Of a DNA stretch of 64,000 nt, positions 1 through 11,177 are shown piece after piece. The number at the start of each line of letters is the position of its first letter. The stretch's first letter is position 1. Source of the DNA: Effrenium voratum (taxonomy: Eukaryota; Sar; Dinophyceae; Suessiales; Symbiodiniaceae). The notes beneath the pieces are model-generated. The model did not search any database. It was not told the DNA's origin and worked only from the letters and a program-made list of their open reading frames with translations. Made by a program: the position numbers and the translations under genes. The DNA is taken from positions 553,501 through 617,500 of the forward strand of contig CAUJNA010003294.1 in NCBI GenBank assembly GCA_963377175.1, given 5' to 3'.

Positions 1-2409
1 GGTCTCTGGATTTGGCCAGTTGCCAGCACATTTTCTTTCACACGAATTTGGTTCGCGTGTAGAGAAACCGACCCTTGAGTTTTCAGCTCATGCCAACTTT
101 TGATTGTGTGGAAGCACCGGTTTTCGGAGACAGAAAACTGTTGGCAAGGCGCGGGCAAGAAAGCAAATGAATCAAGGCGGCTATGCACGGACGAACTTGT
201 ACTGGCAGAAACACCAGGCTTTGTTCCTGCAGCCATTGCTGCATGATCCCGTTATTGCTGAAATTTCCGGAAATGCCCCACCCTCCGGCTGCAAGCTGGG
301 GCACTAGGTTCTGGGATGCAGCATGTGGGCAAAGTGTCCGCAAAGGCAGCAAATTTTGCACATTGAGAAAGTGTGCTAGTCAGCGGCCAAGCAACTTGCA
401 GTGTCATGAATGCGACAAATAGCGGGCAGTTGCGACCTGGTTGATGCCGTGAATCCGATCCGCGGCTGCATCGCCAAGAGCAGGCTTCCAGATGCACTGA
501 GAGTGTGCGTACTTTGGGCGCTTGCTGACGCCACGTGCGCCCTGAGTGTCCACGTCAGCACATCCCAGGCAAATGTGAAGGAACCCCGCGATGGCAAGAC
601 TTGAATGCTTCGCCGCTAAGATTTGCGACCAGTGAGCAGCATTGCAAAGTGCAGGGACGAAATTAACGACGGCTGCTCTGCGCGTTGGAGTTTTCAACGC
701 GAGTTCCATCTGTTTGTATCGTGTTTTGCTGGTTGGAACTCGGAACCTGGGTTACAAGCACTGGTGGGGAGTGACCACGCGAAATGCCAATAAGTTGTGT
801 GCGGAACAAACTAGCTTTTCAACATCGGAACCATCAGGACAGGTGGACTCCTTCCTCAGGAGCTTTTCGACATTGACACAACTAAAACACATCGGGTTAA
901 GCGTTGCTTGGGGGGCCTTGCAAACAATAGCAGGCAATCTCAAAGGTGGTTGAACAGCCTCAAAAGGATCTCGGCTTGAAACAAGGATAGGCCATCGAGT
1001 CGCGTCACCCAAACCCCACAGGTTGGTCGCAAGGTTCGCAAAGTCAGAAACAAGCTATGCGCTCGGCGCCCCAAAGTCAAGCAAGCTATGCGCTTTGCAA
1101 AACGCCAACCCAAATGAGGAAACACACATTTCCAAACTGTGCGTAAGCACGCACCTGCGTGAGAGCGCAAGCAAGCTCGCGGTCGCCGCGCGCGCAGCAG
1201 TGCATTAGGTAACACACACACCGTACTCTTGCTAACTTGCGGGAGACGTTTCCAAAAAACGTTGCCCCCGCAATCCTCACCCAAGCCGCTGCGCGTGCCA
1301 GGCACGTCGCACCGCGTGTCGTTTAATCGGCGTGTCAGCTGCCGACCAGCCACTCTCGTAGGAGCTTCGCGAACGTCAACGTGCGCCTCATTCGGCCGGG
1401 GCCGAGGCCCGAGCGGCAGGCGAGGTGCCAGGGCAGGGGGGGTCCCTGCAGCTACGCTTGAGGCAAAAGGAGCCCGCTGAGCATACTAGGCATACTAGCG
1501 CGAGAGACATGTTCGCTTGCCCATGCGCAGAGCGGATACAGGGAGAGCGGGTGCGCTTGGAAGGAAGTAGTGTGTCGCTGCGCCAGTTTTCGCAAGAACC
1601 CGCCGGAAACATTTGCCCCCCACCCCCTTGCGAAGGCGTCGTTGAGACCAGCTTGCTCCCCGGTTGTCGTTCTTGGTGCACCTTGCAGCCGACCGGTCAA
1701 AACTGGTGCAGCTGTGCGGAAGCTGTCCCCTCATAACTGGCGCCACCTCAGGGCTCGGCACCAGCGACAACTTGAAAAACAAAACAAAGCGGGCTGCGCG
1801 GACCAAACCCAAAAAGAAGTAGAAACAGGGGCAGCCGAGCGAAAGCAACCAACCCCAAAAGCAAGGGGAGGGTCACGTTGTTGTGCGACCAAGACAAGTT
1901 TATGACGCGGACCGCAGCTGCGCCAACTCACGCCCGTTGGAACCCCGTAGTGTTGCGACCACCTTGCTTTGATTGACAGTTACTGGGCCCCACTCTGACG
2001 ACGCGCGGGTCGCGTTGCCAAATCGGTTAATGACGTGGGCCCCTGGGCAGGGCAGATCGAGAGAACCTCGAATGGACGTGCCTGCGGTGCAATGCTTGCG
2101 TCACGTGCGCAGGAGCTGCCCGCTGTCGGCGTGAGCCGTCCTGCCCCGAACTATTCACCTTGCCGTTTGGCCGCGCTGGCGTCGAAGTTGGCGTGGTCCG
2201 GCCGGCCCAGCGCCGCGGGCTCACTAGCGGCAAGCTTGACATGGCCCGGCGCCCAAAAGTTAGCGCCAGCTTGCGCGGGACCGTGCGCGCCAGCGTGCCC
2301 TGTTGTCTCTGTTAGAGCTGTTGAACGGTGCTCCACCCCCGCCCGCGCCGATTGGAAGCGCAACAAGGCGGCATGTGGAATTGTGTTGCATCGCCGCGGC
2401 CGCGGTGCT
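1..2409. other. No recognisable gene
   Basis: The stretch is GC-rich with many short open frames on both strands. None has a domain, a motif or a frame preference that I can recognise. No array or terminal repeat was seen. It may be intergenic DNA or old transposon sequence. Confidence 0.5.
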
Positions 2410-2595
2410 TGATTTGCGTCGGGCTAGCGCCCACAGTGGCGGCCTTGATCCACAATCCCTTGCCTTGTTGCTCTCCCAAGCTGGCCCCTGCTCGGCCCAG
2501 GTGTTCACCATGCGTGCAGGTGTGCTGCGCGCGTGGAGGGGTGTTGGAGCGCGAGTGTGCCGGGAGGCGCCCCGAGCGATGACCGCCGGATTCTG
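2410..2595 (+). pseudogene. LINE-like 3'-region fragment
   Basis: One frame carries ALLLSQAGPCSAQVF (about 2462-2506) followed by GVLRAWRGVGARVCREA (2519-2569). Both strings resemble segments near the C-terminus of a LINE-type retroelement protein that is abundant in dinoflagellate genomes, where a line like GVLRxRG...ARVCREAGARV follows the RT region. The piece lies closer to the second motif than the family normally allows, so it is internally deleted. There is no credible start codon, and the frame ends just downstream. It faces the minus-strand fragment at 2619-2900. The family call is from memory of such proteins, not from a search. Confidence 0.45.
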
Positions 2596-2618
2596 AGGTC
2601 ATAGCCAACGGGCTGCCA

Positions 2619-2900
2619 TTATGGGGTGGCTCGCAAAGAGCGGTCAACACGACACTTGTGTCTCCACTTACGTTTGCTGCACGGCTTGGCGCTCCAGCGT
2701 CCACCCACTTCAAGGGCAATCACGACCAGCCGGCAGCGAGATTGGGGCGCCAGTAGCCCAGGGAACGTGCGTTCCTTGGCGCTGCGGGCAACGCGCAACG
2801 CCTTGGTGCCGCGGAGGAACTGCACCTTGTCCGGCAACTCGCCCGAGCCCGAGCCCGTTCGGAGTGCTCCCGGCGGCGATGACCTGCTGCAATCCGGTCA
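2619..2900 (-). pseudogene. LINE-like 3'-region fragment, inverted
   Basis: The minus strand encodes KERTFPGLL and then RCRLVVIALEVGGRWSA (2738 down to 2688). This matches the pattern (R/K)KERTYPEL...RCRLVVxxxEVGGRWS of the same dinoflagellate LINE-like C-terminal region seen on the plus strand at 4.2-4.4 kb and 17.8-17.9 kb. In an intact element this block follows the CREAGARV block on the same strand. Here the two are convergent and only about 25 bp apart, so a rearrangement or two insertions brought them together. The remnant is short and without a start. Confidence 0.5.
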
Positions 2901-3989
2901 TTGCTGCAGCCGGCCCCCGACGCTACCAAGTTCAGGCGGCGGGCATGTTCGACGTCAGGCGGGCGAGGCGCATCGTTCCCAAGCAAAGCAAGCCACGACG
3001 GCGGCTCGAACCCTAGTGTGCACTGGCCGCCTGCAAAACAGCGAGAATCCGGACTGGACTCTAACGTGTTGGAAAAAACGCAGCTGTTTGCGACTTACTG
3101 CGGTGAGCTGAGCCGGGGCAAAAAAAAATCGTGTTCTTTTGCAGGCGAGCGACGGCCAGGGCGGCAGCTCCACGCTCGAGTCTTGGCATGACTGCGTCAA
3201 ACAAGGTCCCCACCGAAAGGGACAACTAGGAGAAGCGCGGCCGAAGGCCTGTTTGGGGCCACTACTGCGCAACTACAAGTTGCTTCTTGCTGACAAGAAG
3301 CTCCTCCGAGGTTGCCACAGGGCTTGCCAGCGGACAGGCCATGTTGGCGGGCATTGCTACCTGCGACGCGCTCCTGCGCCTGGTTGCTCGCTCCTTGGCC
3401 CGCAGGTACGCAAGCGTTTTTTTTCTCCTTTTTTTCTCAAGTTTGCGCTGCAATCCCGCGCTGGCCCCGACTGCCTAGCCTCCATGCTCCGGGCTCGAGC
3501 CGGAGGCGTCGGCGTCGCCCTTCAGTGCGCTGTTGTGTCTGCCTTGTTGGGCGGTGTCTGGCTCTCGCATGCGCGGCCTGCTGCGGATGTGAGTCCGGAA
3601 GGTCACAACGTTTTCGGCGCCGGGGCTGTGGTGTCAACTGCAGGTTGCTGACCTTGTGACGGTCGTCGAACCGATTGAGCGCGACATTGAATTCGCGCAA
3701 AAGAGTCCGGTTCAGCTGCCCGTTCTAGCGGGCGCCCGCTCTTTGCTCAAGCTGCACGGTGGTCGCCAAGAAGCCATTTTTTACCCTCTGCCGACTGATC
3801 CGTCCTTGAAGCACCCACTGAAGGATGCCTCCGGCACTGGAGTTTTTTTTCTTTTTCCAGCACGCCTTTTTCCATCGCCTGGTTCTGCCCCCCTTCCAGG
3901 AAAAAAACCCTTGCAGGGATGCCCCGGGCACAAGGGGTGTTGGCGGCTGTTTTTTTCGGAGGGGCGGCAGTGTTGTTCTCACCACCTTG
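2901..3989. other. No recognisable gene; T-rich runs
   Basis: GC-rich sequence is broken by T runs near 3415-3440 and 3845-3860 and an A run near 3120. Open frames are present, but none gave a recognisable motif. It may be degenerate LINE sequence, because both flanks are. Confidence 0.4.
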
Positions 3990-4640
3990 CCAACGCGCGA
4001 AGAGTTTACCATGCCGGACGACGTAGCCCGCTGCGTCCTGCTGCGGCGATTGCGACTCCCACTGCCGCTGTCGTCGCCGCGCTGCTTGCGCCACCGCAGG
4101 GGTCCTGGTCCGGCGCGTTTGCCCGTTCGAGCGCGCTGCGGCACGGGTCTGCTGTGAGGCGGGAGCCCGGGTTGCGACCAACGTCGCCCTTCGCGACTTG
4201 AACCTCGGGGTGCCCGTTTCTGACGGGCGCCGGCTGGAGGTTGTCGCGAATGGCCTTCCCGCCTTCGGAGGAATCCAGGTCGCAGTTGACGTCACGCTTG
4301 TGAGCCCCCTCCGGCGTGACGGCAGCAGCCGCCCACGGGCTGACTTTGAGCCTGGCCTCGCCTTACGGGAGGCGACCGAGCGCAAGCGTCGCGCCACCTA
4401 CCGCGAGTTCCAGGGGGCGCGGCGTTGCCGCCTCATCGTTTTCGCTGCAGAAGTTGCCGGGCGGTCGCGGCCGCGTGGGGGCAGATGCTCGCGATTGCGG
4501 CCCAAACCGCGTTCGCGAGCAGCCCCTGCAAGCTGCTCATCGACAGCGCGCTGGCCGTGTATGCCAGCGTGCCGCCCGAGGGCGACGTGCTGTCCGACGC
4601 CCGCAGGGCGCCGGGCGCGTAGTTTTCCCCGGGTCTTCCG
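3990..4640 (+). pseudogene. LINE-like element 3' part, frameshifted
   Basis: Three frames in succession give colinear pieces of the dinoflagellate LINE-like C-terminal region. From 4011 the frame reads VLLRRLRLPLPL. From about 4198 it reads LNLGVPVSDGRRLEVVANGL, with VSPLRRDG, ERKRRATYREF and RCRLIVFAAEVAGR. From about 4470 it reads WGQMLAIAAQTAFA with DVLSDARR. The order matches the family, but the frame changes near 4160 and 4450 show it is a relic. The function of this domain is unknown to me. It lies after the reverse transcriptase in related predicted proteins. Confidence 0.6.
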
Positions 4641-5048
4641 GATTGCACGGAGAGCCAAGCATCGCGCCACAACTTTTCGCATTGAGGCATTCGCGAAGCA
4701 TCGCTTTTTCGCAGAAAAGTGCGGCCCAGAACCGAAATTGCTTGCTCGTTTTGCTTTTCACTGGGTATGCTCCGATTGCTCGCTCCCAGTACAAACTTGG
4801 GTGCCGCCGCACCCAAGTGCACTCGCCTCAGATCACACACATCGCCCAGGGCATGCTGCAACTACTCAGGCGCGCCACCCTGTACCCTGGTGACCCTTCG
4901 CTACGATGCATCTCCAGTGACCTGCGCAGTTTTGTTTGTTGCATGGCATCTGTCGTTTCTGCAGGGCAAGGCTGTTTCTGTCTTCGCCATTTCCGCTATT
5001 CAGCAACAATCCTTGCACACGCCTTGCATTCGCTCATTGCCTTTCGCA

Positions 5049-5138
5049 ATGGGCGCCGGCCTGCAGAAGCTCATAGAGGAGAACAGGGGGAACTCCGACT
5101 TCTTGCGGGAGTTGATCACAGCATTGGCATCCACATGA
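5049..5138 (+). CDS. Short coding-like segment, unknown
   Basis: A real ATG opens a 29-codon frame with LQKLIEENRGNSDFLRELI, which looks like an amphipathic helix. It may be the first exon or N-terminus of an element ORF that continues in another frame from about 5158. That following frame is an acidic, proline-rich stretch ending near 5523. No family recognised. Confidence 0.15.
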   Translation: MGAGLQKLIEENRGNSDFLRELITALAST

Positions 5139-5359
5139 TGCACCGCATGCAGACCTGTTGGAAATGGAGCCGGAGGCGACCCAAGGGCCTGCTCCCGCAT
5201 GCACTGCAGATGGGCCGGCAAGGTGCAAAGCACCGCCCGCACAGTTTCTGCGGCCAGAGCCGCCGTCTCTGCCCGCAGACGCATTGCCCCACGACCCGCA
5301 TGACCCGCACACGCATGCCCCGCAGGACCTCGAAGAGGTAAAAGCCGACGACGTTCACC

Positions 5360-6118
5360 ATGCATCTGCATCAGAGCCACCGCTCGTCAGGGCTCCATGG
5401 GCCGAGCTCACAGGGGAAGAGCATAGGGAAAGAGAACATGCATCAGCCCTGGATCGATTTCACCCCCGACGTGCTGCGCCGCACTGTGATCCCAGGGCCC
5501 GAAAACCTGCATGCATCCGCTGAGAATCCGCTTCAGCACAAAGCACCTCCAGCTGACCGCCTTGCATGCCACCGCACGCATCGCATCATTCCTCCGCATG
5601 AGCAAGACCCCCGGCACCAGCCTGCATTGCAAGGCTTCCCTTGGCCGCATGACGGGTTTTATTGGGCCAATTATTTGCACCTTGGTGCAATCCCCGAGGC
5701 GGCGACACGCTGGGACGCAGCCACGCATTCTTACAGCATTGATCCTGCATACCAGGACAACCGCCGCACTCTGCCTTACGACTCCACGCATCCCGGCAAT
5801 CCCGGCGCACGGCCCACGCCTTTGCCCGAAGTGCCGCGGCGCCAGCAGCGGGCAACTTTTGTTTCGCAGCTGGAGGCCTGCATTCGCATCCCATCAGTCT
5901 GCTTGCCCCGCACTGTGAGGCATGTGCAAAACAACGGCAAGCATTTCCGCATGCACTTCCATGACGATAACCAGCGGGCCAGCTGTGCATTGCCTTGTGC
6001 CAATCCGCAATGCCCGTACGCAGCCGTCTGTGGACAGTACGTGGACGGGGCCAACGACACGCATGACCGCCACCAGTGGAGTGGCTGCGCCGCCGATGCC
6101 CGTGACAGAACTTTTTAG
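5360..6118 (+). CDS. Hypothetical His/Pro-rich ORF
   Basis: This is a 252-codon open frame from a genuine ATG. It is rich in His, Pro, Arg and Ala, with a Cys cluster near its end (CALPCANPQCPYAAVC, then HDRHQWSGC) that could bind zinc. The DNA shares the gcat-rich wording of the retroelement that begins at 7.3 kb, so it may be an upstream part of that element or of a sister copy. I see no known domain. A chance open frame in biased sequence is a real alternative. Confidence 0.2.
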   Translation: MHLHQSHRSSGLHGPSSQGKSIGKENMHQPWIDFTPDVLRRTVIPGPENLHASAENPLQHKAPPADRLACHRTHRIIPPHEQDPRHQPALQGFPWPHDGFYWANYLHLGAIPEAATRWDAATHSYSIDPAYQDNRRTLPYDSTHPGNPGARPTPLPEVPRRQQRATFVSQLEACIRIPSVCLPRTVRHVQNNGKHFRMHFHDDNQRASCALPCANPQCPYAAVCGQYVDGANDTHDRHQWSGCAADARDRTF

Positions 6119-6904
6119 CCTGCTTCGCCAGCTTTGCATCCGCATTCCCAGGCATTTGCTTGCCTGGGCTGCACAGCATTGCATTACGCGTGCCCGCACA
6201 CGCATGACAGCAGGAAAATCCGAGCTCAGTGGCCTCACATGTCCATGCATACCGCACCCCTGGTCCACTTTTTTCTTTTGTATTGCACCAGGTACAATGC
6301 CGGGCACCTCCCGGCCCAAGAGGATGCCCTCGGTGATGCACCACTTGGCCCTGACCTCATTTGCAGAAACGCGCACCTTGCCCTGCCCAAACAAGTTTTG
6401 CATCAAAAAGGTAGAGGGATTCTGGATGACAGCAGCGCATGTTTCTGTGTTGTTCGTCCAGTGGGTTGAGCTGCTTGTTGCCCACGCCGGCATGTCCGTG
6501 CTTGCGGCCATGACCTTTTTTTTTTTTTTCAAGTCGTCTACGACGTCCGCAGCCACACCCATAACCCCAGCACACATGCCATGGCGTGTCCGGGAGCATT
6601 GGGGTTCAGCTTGGTCCGCTAAGAGACCCCGCGACGCCGAACATGCCTCAGTTTCTGCAGACCTCTCTCCTTGCACCTGCATCCAGCTCTCACCCCCCAA
6701 CCTTGGACACAGGCGTGCAGGTGTTGCAGCACCAACTTCGGCCCAGGACTTGCAGCATACCGCACCTCGCAAGAAGCGCGCCTGCATTGACACGTGGGGG
6801 CCTTGCAATACCACGCCGGGCAGCACTTTTTTCCGTGGCCCGCACAGGATGCATGTCCGTTGCAGCCGCCGCCGCGTAGGCCGCCACCTCGCACCGACTC
6901 CGTG
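6119..6904. other. No recognisable gene
   Basis: gcat-rich sequence with a T run at 6520-6530. Frames are broken and carry no motif. Confidence 0.4.
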
Positions 6905-7110
6905 ATGGTGCAGATCTTCGAGCTGCAGGACCCGCTCCACGCCATGGCCGAGGCGAACCTGAACGGCGCCACCCTCTTCGACGTGGCCGGCAAGTCGACC
7001 CCGAGAGGGACCTGAGCGCGCTCTCTGCAGCGGCGCGCGCCAAGGCCATCGAGGTGATGGGCCAGCTGGGCAAGCTCGGCGACGAGACCTTCCCGCCTGG
7101 CACCCGAACC
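6905..7110 (+). pseudogene. GC-rich coding-like fragment, frameshifted
   Basis: From the ATG at 6905 the frame reads MVQIFELQDPLHAMAEANLN and stops at about 7015. The neighbouring frame continues with LSALSAAARAKAIEVMGQLG and KLGDETFPPGT. Codon choice (ctg, gac, ggc, gcc) is much more GC-rich than in the sequence on either side and resembles the 10.1-12.5 kb insert. It is probably a small relic of another retroelement. The family is not recognised. Confidence 0.3.
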
Positions 7111-7290
7111 CACCTTTGTAGAAGCCGCACCTGCTCAGGCGACAGCATACCCGCCAAAGTTTAGCATGCCTGGCGCACCAGTCAAAACATCCGCTCCGCG
7201 CGCTAACATCACCACTGTTGACACCCAAATTGTTTCTCAGCATTCTCAACGGATGAAAATCTTTTGGAGCAGGTTGGCACCTGCTCTTCC

Positions 7291-8440
7291 ATGTGTGTGA
7301 CAGCGATCACATCCCAGTCGCCTGAAGCTGCTTACGAAGCTTCGCGGAGAGACTTTACTCCATCCACGCTGGCCCAGTACTTCCGCTGCGTACGAGTGTT
7401 CCTAGCTTTTGCACACGCCATGGACGCCTCAGTAGGAGACCTCCAACTTGTGCATATTGTAGACCTGATGCATGCCTGCGATACCTCAAAAACCGAGGAC
7501 CGCACCAGTGTCCGCATCTTTCCTAAGCCTATGACTCAAGGCACTTTCCCTCTCATAGCGCCACTTGCCAATCCGCTGGTTAGGGCATTTGCATCGCCAC
7601 AGCAAAACCAGGAGCGCAGAGAAGCCTTGCCGCTTCCCTTAGACATGTTAGCAACTTGGGAGCAGAAAGTCTGCTCAGCAGAATGCACGCTCAGCCTACG
7701 CATTGCCTTGGGCTCCTTCCTTTTAGCAGCGCACACCAGCGTGCGTTTCGGGGACACTCAGCGCATTCGAGTGCAAGACATCAGCCTCACTCAGCATGCC
7801 CTGCGCGGCTCGTGCTGGGCCACCAAAACCACCAAATTGGGGCAACCCTGGGCCTGTACACTGTTCGGGTTAACCGGCCGTGATGCTTCTGGCTTCGCAG
7901 TTTGAGCATTTCGGTTACTCACAGTGCAGCCAAATCGCCCGACCTGCCCTCGCCCGATTTTGTGCTGCCGGCTATAGCATGCATCACTAAGGAAGCGCCT
8001 GCAAATTTCCAAAGACCCATGGCATACACGCAAGCTCTGGGAATGCTGCGGTGGGCAGTTCAACTGCCGTGGATGCCCCGCGCAGCCTCGAGCTTAAACC
8101 AGGACGAGGCCCAAGCATACACCTTGCATAGCTTGAAAGTGGCGCTTCTTAGCGCCTCAGCACAACTTCGCCTGCCAGAGGAGTCCCGGCGTCAGCAGGG
8201 GCACCACCGCCTCACCTCAGTGCAACTGTACAGCCGAAACGACACAATCGAAAGCCTCTGGGTGAGTCACAGATCGCATCCGCACTGATAAGGGGGTGGC
8301 GCCCCACGAGACCCCAATCACGGGGCGGCCAGCATGCAGTTTTCGAACCAGCATTCTCAGTGGGAGCGGGTCCGATACCCACAAGCATCGCGCTGCATGC
8401 ATTGCCCTCAGAGCTGAACATGTTCGTCTACGAAAGGGAA
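7291..8440 (+). pseudogene. Tyrosine recombinase of DIRS-like element
   Basis: The frame 7291-7905 carries the first catalytic Arg in HTSVRFGDTQRIRV (Arg codon about 7744) and a candidate Lys in CWATKTTKLG. The next frame (about 7902-8288) carries YTLHSLKVALLSASAQL, RRQQGHHR and VQLYSRNDT. These are the HxxK/R, GHH and nucleophile Tyr positions of the YR fold. After another frame change, SALIRGWRPTRPQSRGGQ runs to about 8440, a tail I recall from dinoflagellate YR elements. The frame is open upstream of 7291 only from a TTG. The enzyme would cut, join and circularise element cDNA in the nucleus. The Lys in place of the usual second Arg (HSLK) may be a family trait. At least two frameshifts mean no product as written. 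Confidence 0.7.
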
Positions 8441-8452
8441 CAGCAGGCGCAC

Positions 8453-8770
8453 TATGGACCCAGAGGCTTGGGCTGTGCAAGAAGTCGCCTCCTCCAGCGA
8501 CTCCGACGCTCCAGACTCAGAGGAGAGCAACTCACATGAGACACCACCCGCATCAGGTTCATCCGCAATCTGCCTAGCGCAGCTCGCAATTGTACAGCGC
8601 AAACGCAGACTTGTCTTCCGCATTTTGCACAGCTTGCGGCCTAGGCATTACCGCCCCAGTGCATTGCGTTAGTTACCTGGGCCAAGAGCACCTCTGCAAG
8701 CAAGCACTTTGCACGCACCCACCCAATACGCCCTGCTGTCTCTTCCGAGGCCAAAACAGGGGCGGGCTCC
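8453..8770 (+). pseudogene. Acidic and Cys-rich tail after recombinase
   Basis: An acidic frame from the ATG at 8454 (SSSDSDAPDSEESNS) is followed, in another frame from about 8590, by AFCTACGLGIT and LCKQALCTH. The spaced Cys pairs suggest a zinc knuckle that could form the C-terminus of the recombinase ORF. Short and frame-broken, so its status is uncertain. Confidence 0.35.
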
Positions 8771-8932
8771 ATGCAGTTCTCCATCTTGGACGTACCGGCT
8801 CGCACCTCAGTACTAGGGTTGGCACGTTTTATCGGCTTGTCCCTTTTTTCGGGTACACATCGCTTGCATTGTCCGTTTCTTCAGCTCTTTGTTGCACAAG
8901 CCACCACTGCTCTCCGTGCCCGTTTCCCGGTC

Positions 8933-10110
8933 ATGGCAGATTTGGAGGCATCCAGTGACACAGCAGGCGCGCTACGCGCATTGCTGGCCAACGCCCGAGT
9001 GCCGGACATGCTCGCTGAGCATATCCTGGGTGTCTCGGTTTCGAAGAAATTGCCGACTTTGCATATGCGTACTCTGACGCATCAGACTTGAACGCATTAC
9101 TCGATGAGGTGCCTGCAGAGATTTGGTCCGCGCTGGAAGTGGCAGACCATGCGCACTCCATCCCAGCTGCACGCATTAGGAAAGCATTCGAAACTGCCAG
9201 AGCCGCATCATTACAGGAGACGCATACCCACATGCCCAAAGCATTGAGCCAGCCATCAGGCCAGCCCAACGCGGAGGCGCATGCATCACCGGCCATCGCA
9301 TGGGCAGAACATTTGCCTCCCAAACTGACTCCAGAAGTTGTGCAGGACCTGGTAGACAAATTCCAAAAGAACTATCCAGGGGAGCTCTTGGGACCGGACA
9401 GCATGCCAAGCATCCGCCTGCTCAGCATGGTCTACGACATAACCAAGTCCAAGCACTTCAAGTGGATACCATGGCAATTACGGCTCTCAGCGCGCCAAAC
9501 CCAAGAAGCGGTGGAGGCGCGCTCCCATAAAGCCGCGCGCACCGAAACACAGCTTCTGGCAATGACACCCCCGAAATCAGCGTGGAAGGCAAAGCACTCA
9601 CCGCCGGCTGGCTTCATCGCATTCAGCAAGTGTTTCGCAACGCACTCGCCCTTTGCCAAGCAGTGCATCTGCTTAACGCCAAAGCACTAGACCAGCAAAT
9701 CGCCAACATGTGCCTGCTTCAGCCGGACCCGGCCCTCTCACTCCGCACAGTCACAACTTCGGAGCTCCTGCATGCCGATGGCCAAATTTGGGGCACCATC
9801 GTCGACCTACTGCAGCGCAAATGGTCCATGGACGATGCATTCCATGAGCTCACGCATGGCCGCATGGAAATACACTCCCTGCTCATGCTTCGCCCAAGAC
9901 AAGCAGGCAACCCCCAGCGGCGCAGCCCACCAAGCGTGCGCCTCATCCAGCACGATCTGTCAAACGCCCAGCCCCCAGGCTGCATAAAGCGGAACCACCC
10001 CGAAAAAAGGGCAAAGGAAAGGGAAAGGGGAAGACACGCGACAATTGGGCGGCAACGCATCAAGGCAAGCCAATCTGCCGCAGATTCCAACAAGGCCCGT
10101 GCTGGTTGTG
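8933..10110 (+). pseudogene. Gag-like ORF of DIRS-like element
   Basis: An ATG at 8933 starts MADLEASSDTAGALRALLAN and PDMLAEHIL. A frame change near 9035 then gives GFEEIADFAYAYSDASDLNA and LLDEVPAEIWSALEVADHA. This is the helical N-terminal pattern of dinoflagellate gag-like proteins. The frame continues to about 9570 with LTPEVVQDLVDKFQKNYPG, shifts again into ALTAGWLHRIQQVFRNALAL (to about 9990), and then gives basic lysine repeats and KPICRRFQQGPCWLC near 10065-10105. That last string is the start of a nucleocapsid-type CCCH zinc finger. The rest of the finger is missing because the 10.11-12.55 kb insert begins there. It would coat element RNA if intact. Confidence 0.55.
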
Positions 10111-10229
10111 TCTCGAGTTTGGTAGGCTTGGGTAGACACTGATCATTCCTCACGCCCCATGCAGTACGCACGTCAGGGTGTTGATGTGGCAATGAGGCCC
10201 TTCTTTCCGCGGGGGCCTTATGGGAGTCC

Positions 10230-11070
10230 GTGGTGGTTTTCATTCACGAGCCATACATCCCTGATGCGGAGTTTGTTGTTGACGGGTTACCCCCCTTGGA
10301 GGAATGCCCTTGCACCCTTTCCCCGTGCCCACGATGTGAGCAAGGTAGGGGGGGTTTCCGTTTCCCGTGGCTCGGGATTTGGACTCGCCGCAGTGTTCTG
10401 GCCCAGCCTGGTGCGTCACCGGCCGAAGTGTGGTGTGGATACCATGCTAACCTGGAGAGGTTGGATCTCCTGCTCCTGGCGCCGCTTGCGTCCGGGAGGA
10501 TGCGGGCGGACTTCTTGCCCGAGCATGTGGAGCGGTTGCTTCACTGGGTGGATGCCTCCCCTCAGGGTGGACTCAGCCGCGGAGGGATCTTCACGGCTTG
10601 GCGCCAGTGGCAGTTGGGGCGGCCCTGCTGGAGGGAACCAGCATATGAACCGGTCTTGGGACTCCCCGTTGGTGGGGCAGTGGGGGCCGGGCGAGCGCTC
10701 TGGCACTGGCTGGGCGGCCTCGCCGGTGGCGTCGAATTTTTCCCACCGGTGTGCGTCCTTTGCTATTTTCCTACGTTTGCCACTCGCAACGGCCGTTCAG
10801 TACGCCCGGACTGCAGCAGCAATTTTGGGCTTGGCAGCAGCTAGCGCCATGGCGCAGGAGCGCGGGATCTATGCTCGGATGGCCATGGAGGGGGGCACTT
10901 CTTGGACACCGGAGAGCGCTCTGGACAAAGCCTCGGCTGCGCGGGTCCAGGAGTGGAGGCGCGAGCGCGGGCTGCTGGACGACAAGGACTTCGCCTTTGC
11001 TTTCAGCACCTACGAGCAGGCGAAGCTCCAAGGTGGTTTCGGCTTGGCCGATCGCTGGTTGGCAGCTTGA
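10230..11070 (+). pseudogene. Unrecognised ORF in nested GC-rich element
   Basis: Two overlapping plus frames are open here. The one from 10230 contains MRADFLPEHVERLLHWVDAS. The one that is open to 11070 ends with ALDKASAARVQEWRRERGLL and FAFSTYEQAKLQGG. Composition and style match the recombinase frame that follows, so this is probably the N-terminal part of the same nested element. No known domain recognised, and at least one frameshift is required to join the parts. Confidence 0.3.
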
Positions 11071-11177
11071 GCGGCACAGGAGGAGTCTTTGGTGCCGGAT
11101 GCGGCTCGGGTGATCGAGGGTGACCACCGGGGCTCGGTGCGCCCCTCATCATCCGTGGCGGCTTCTGCCCTGGGGGG

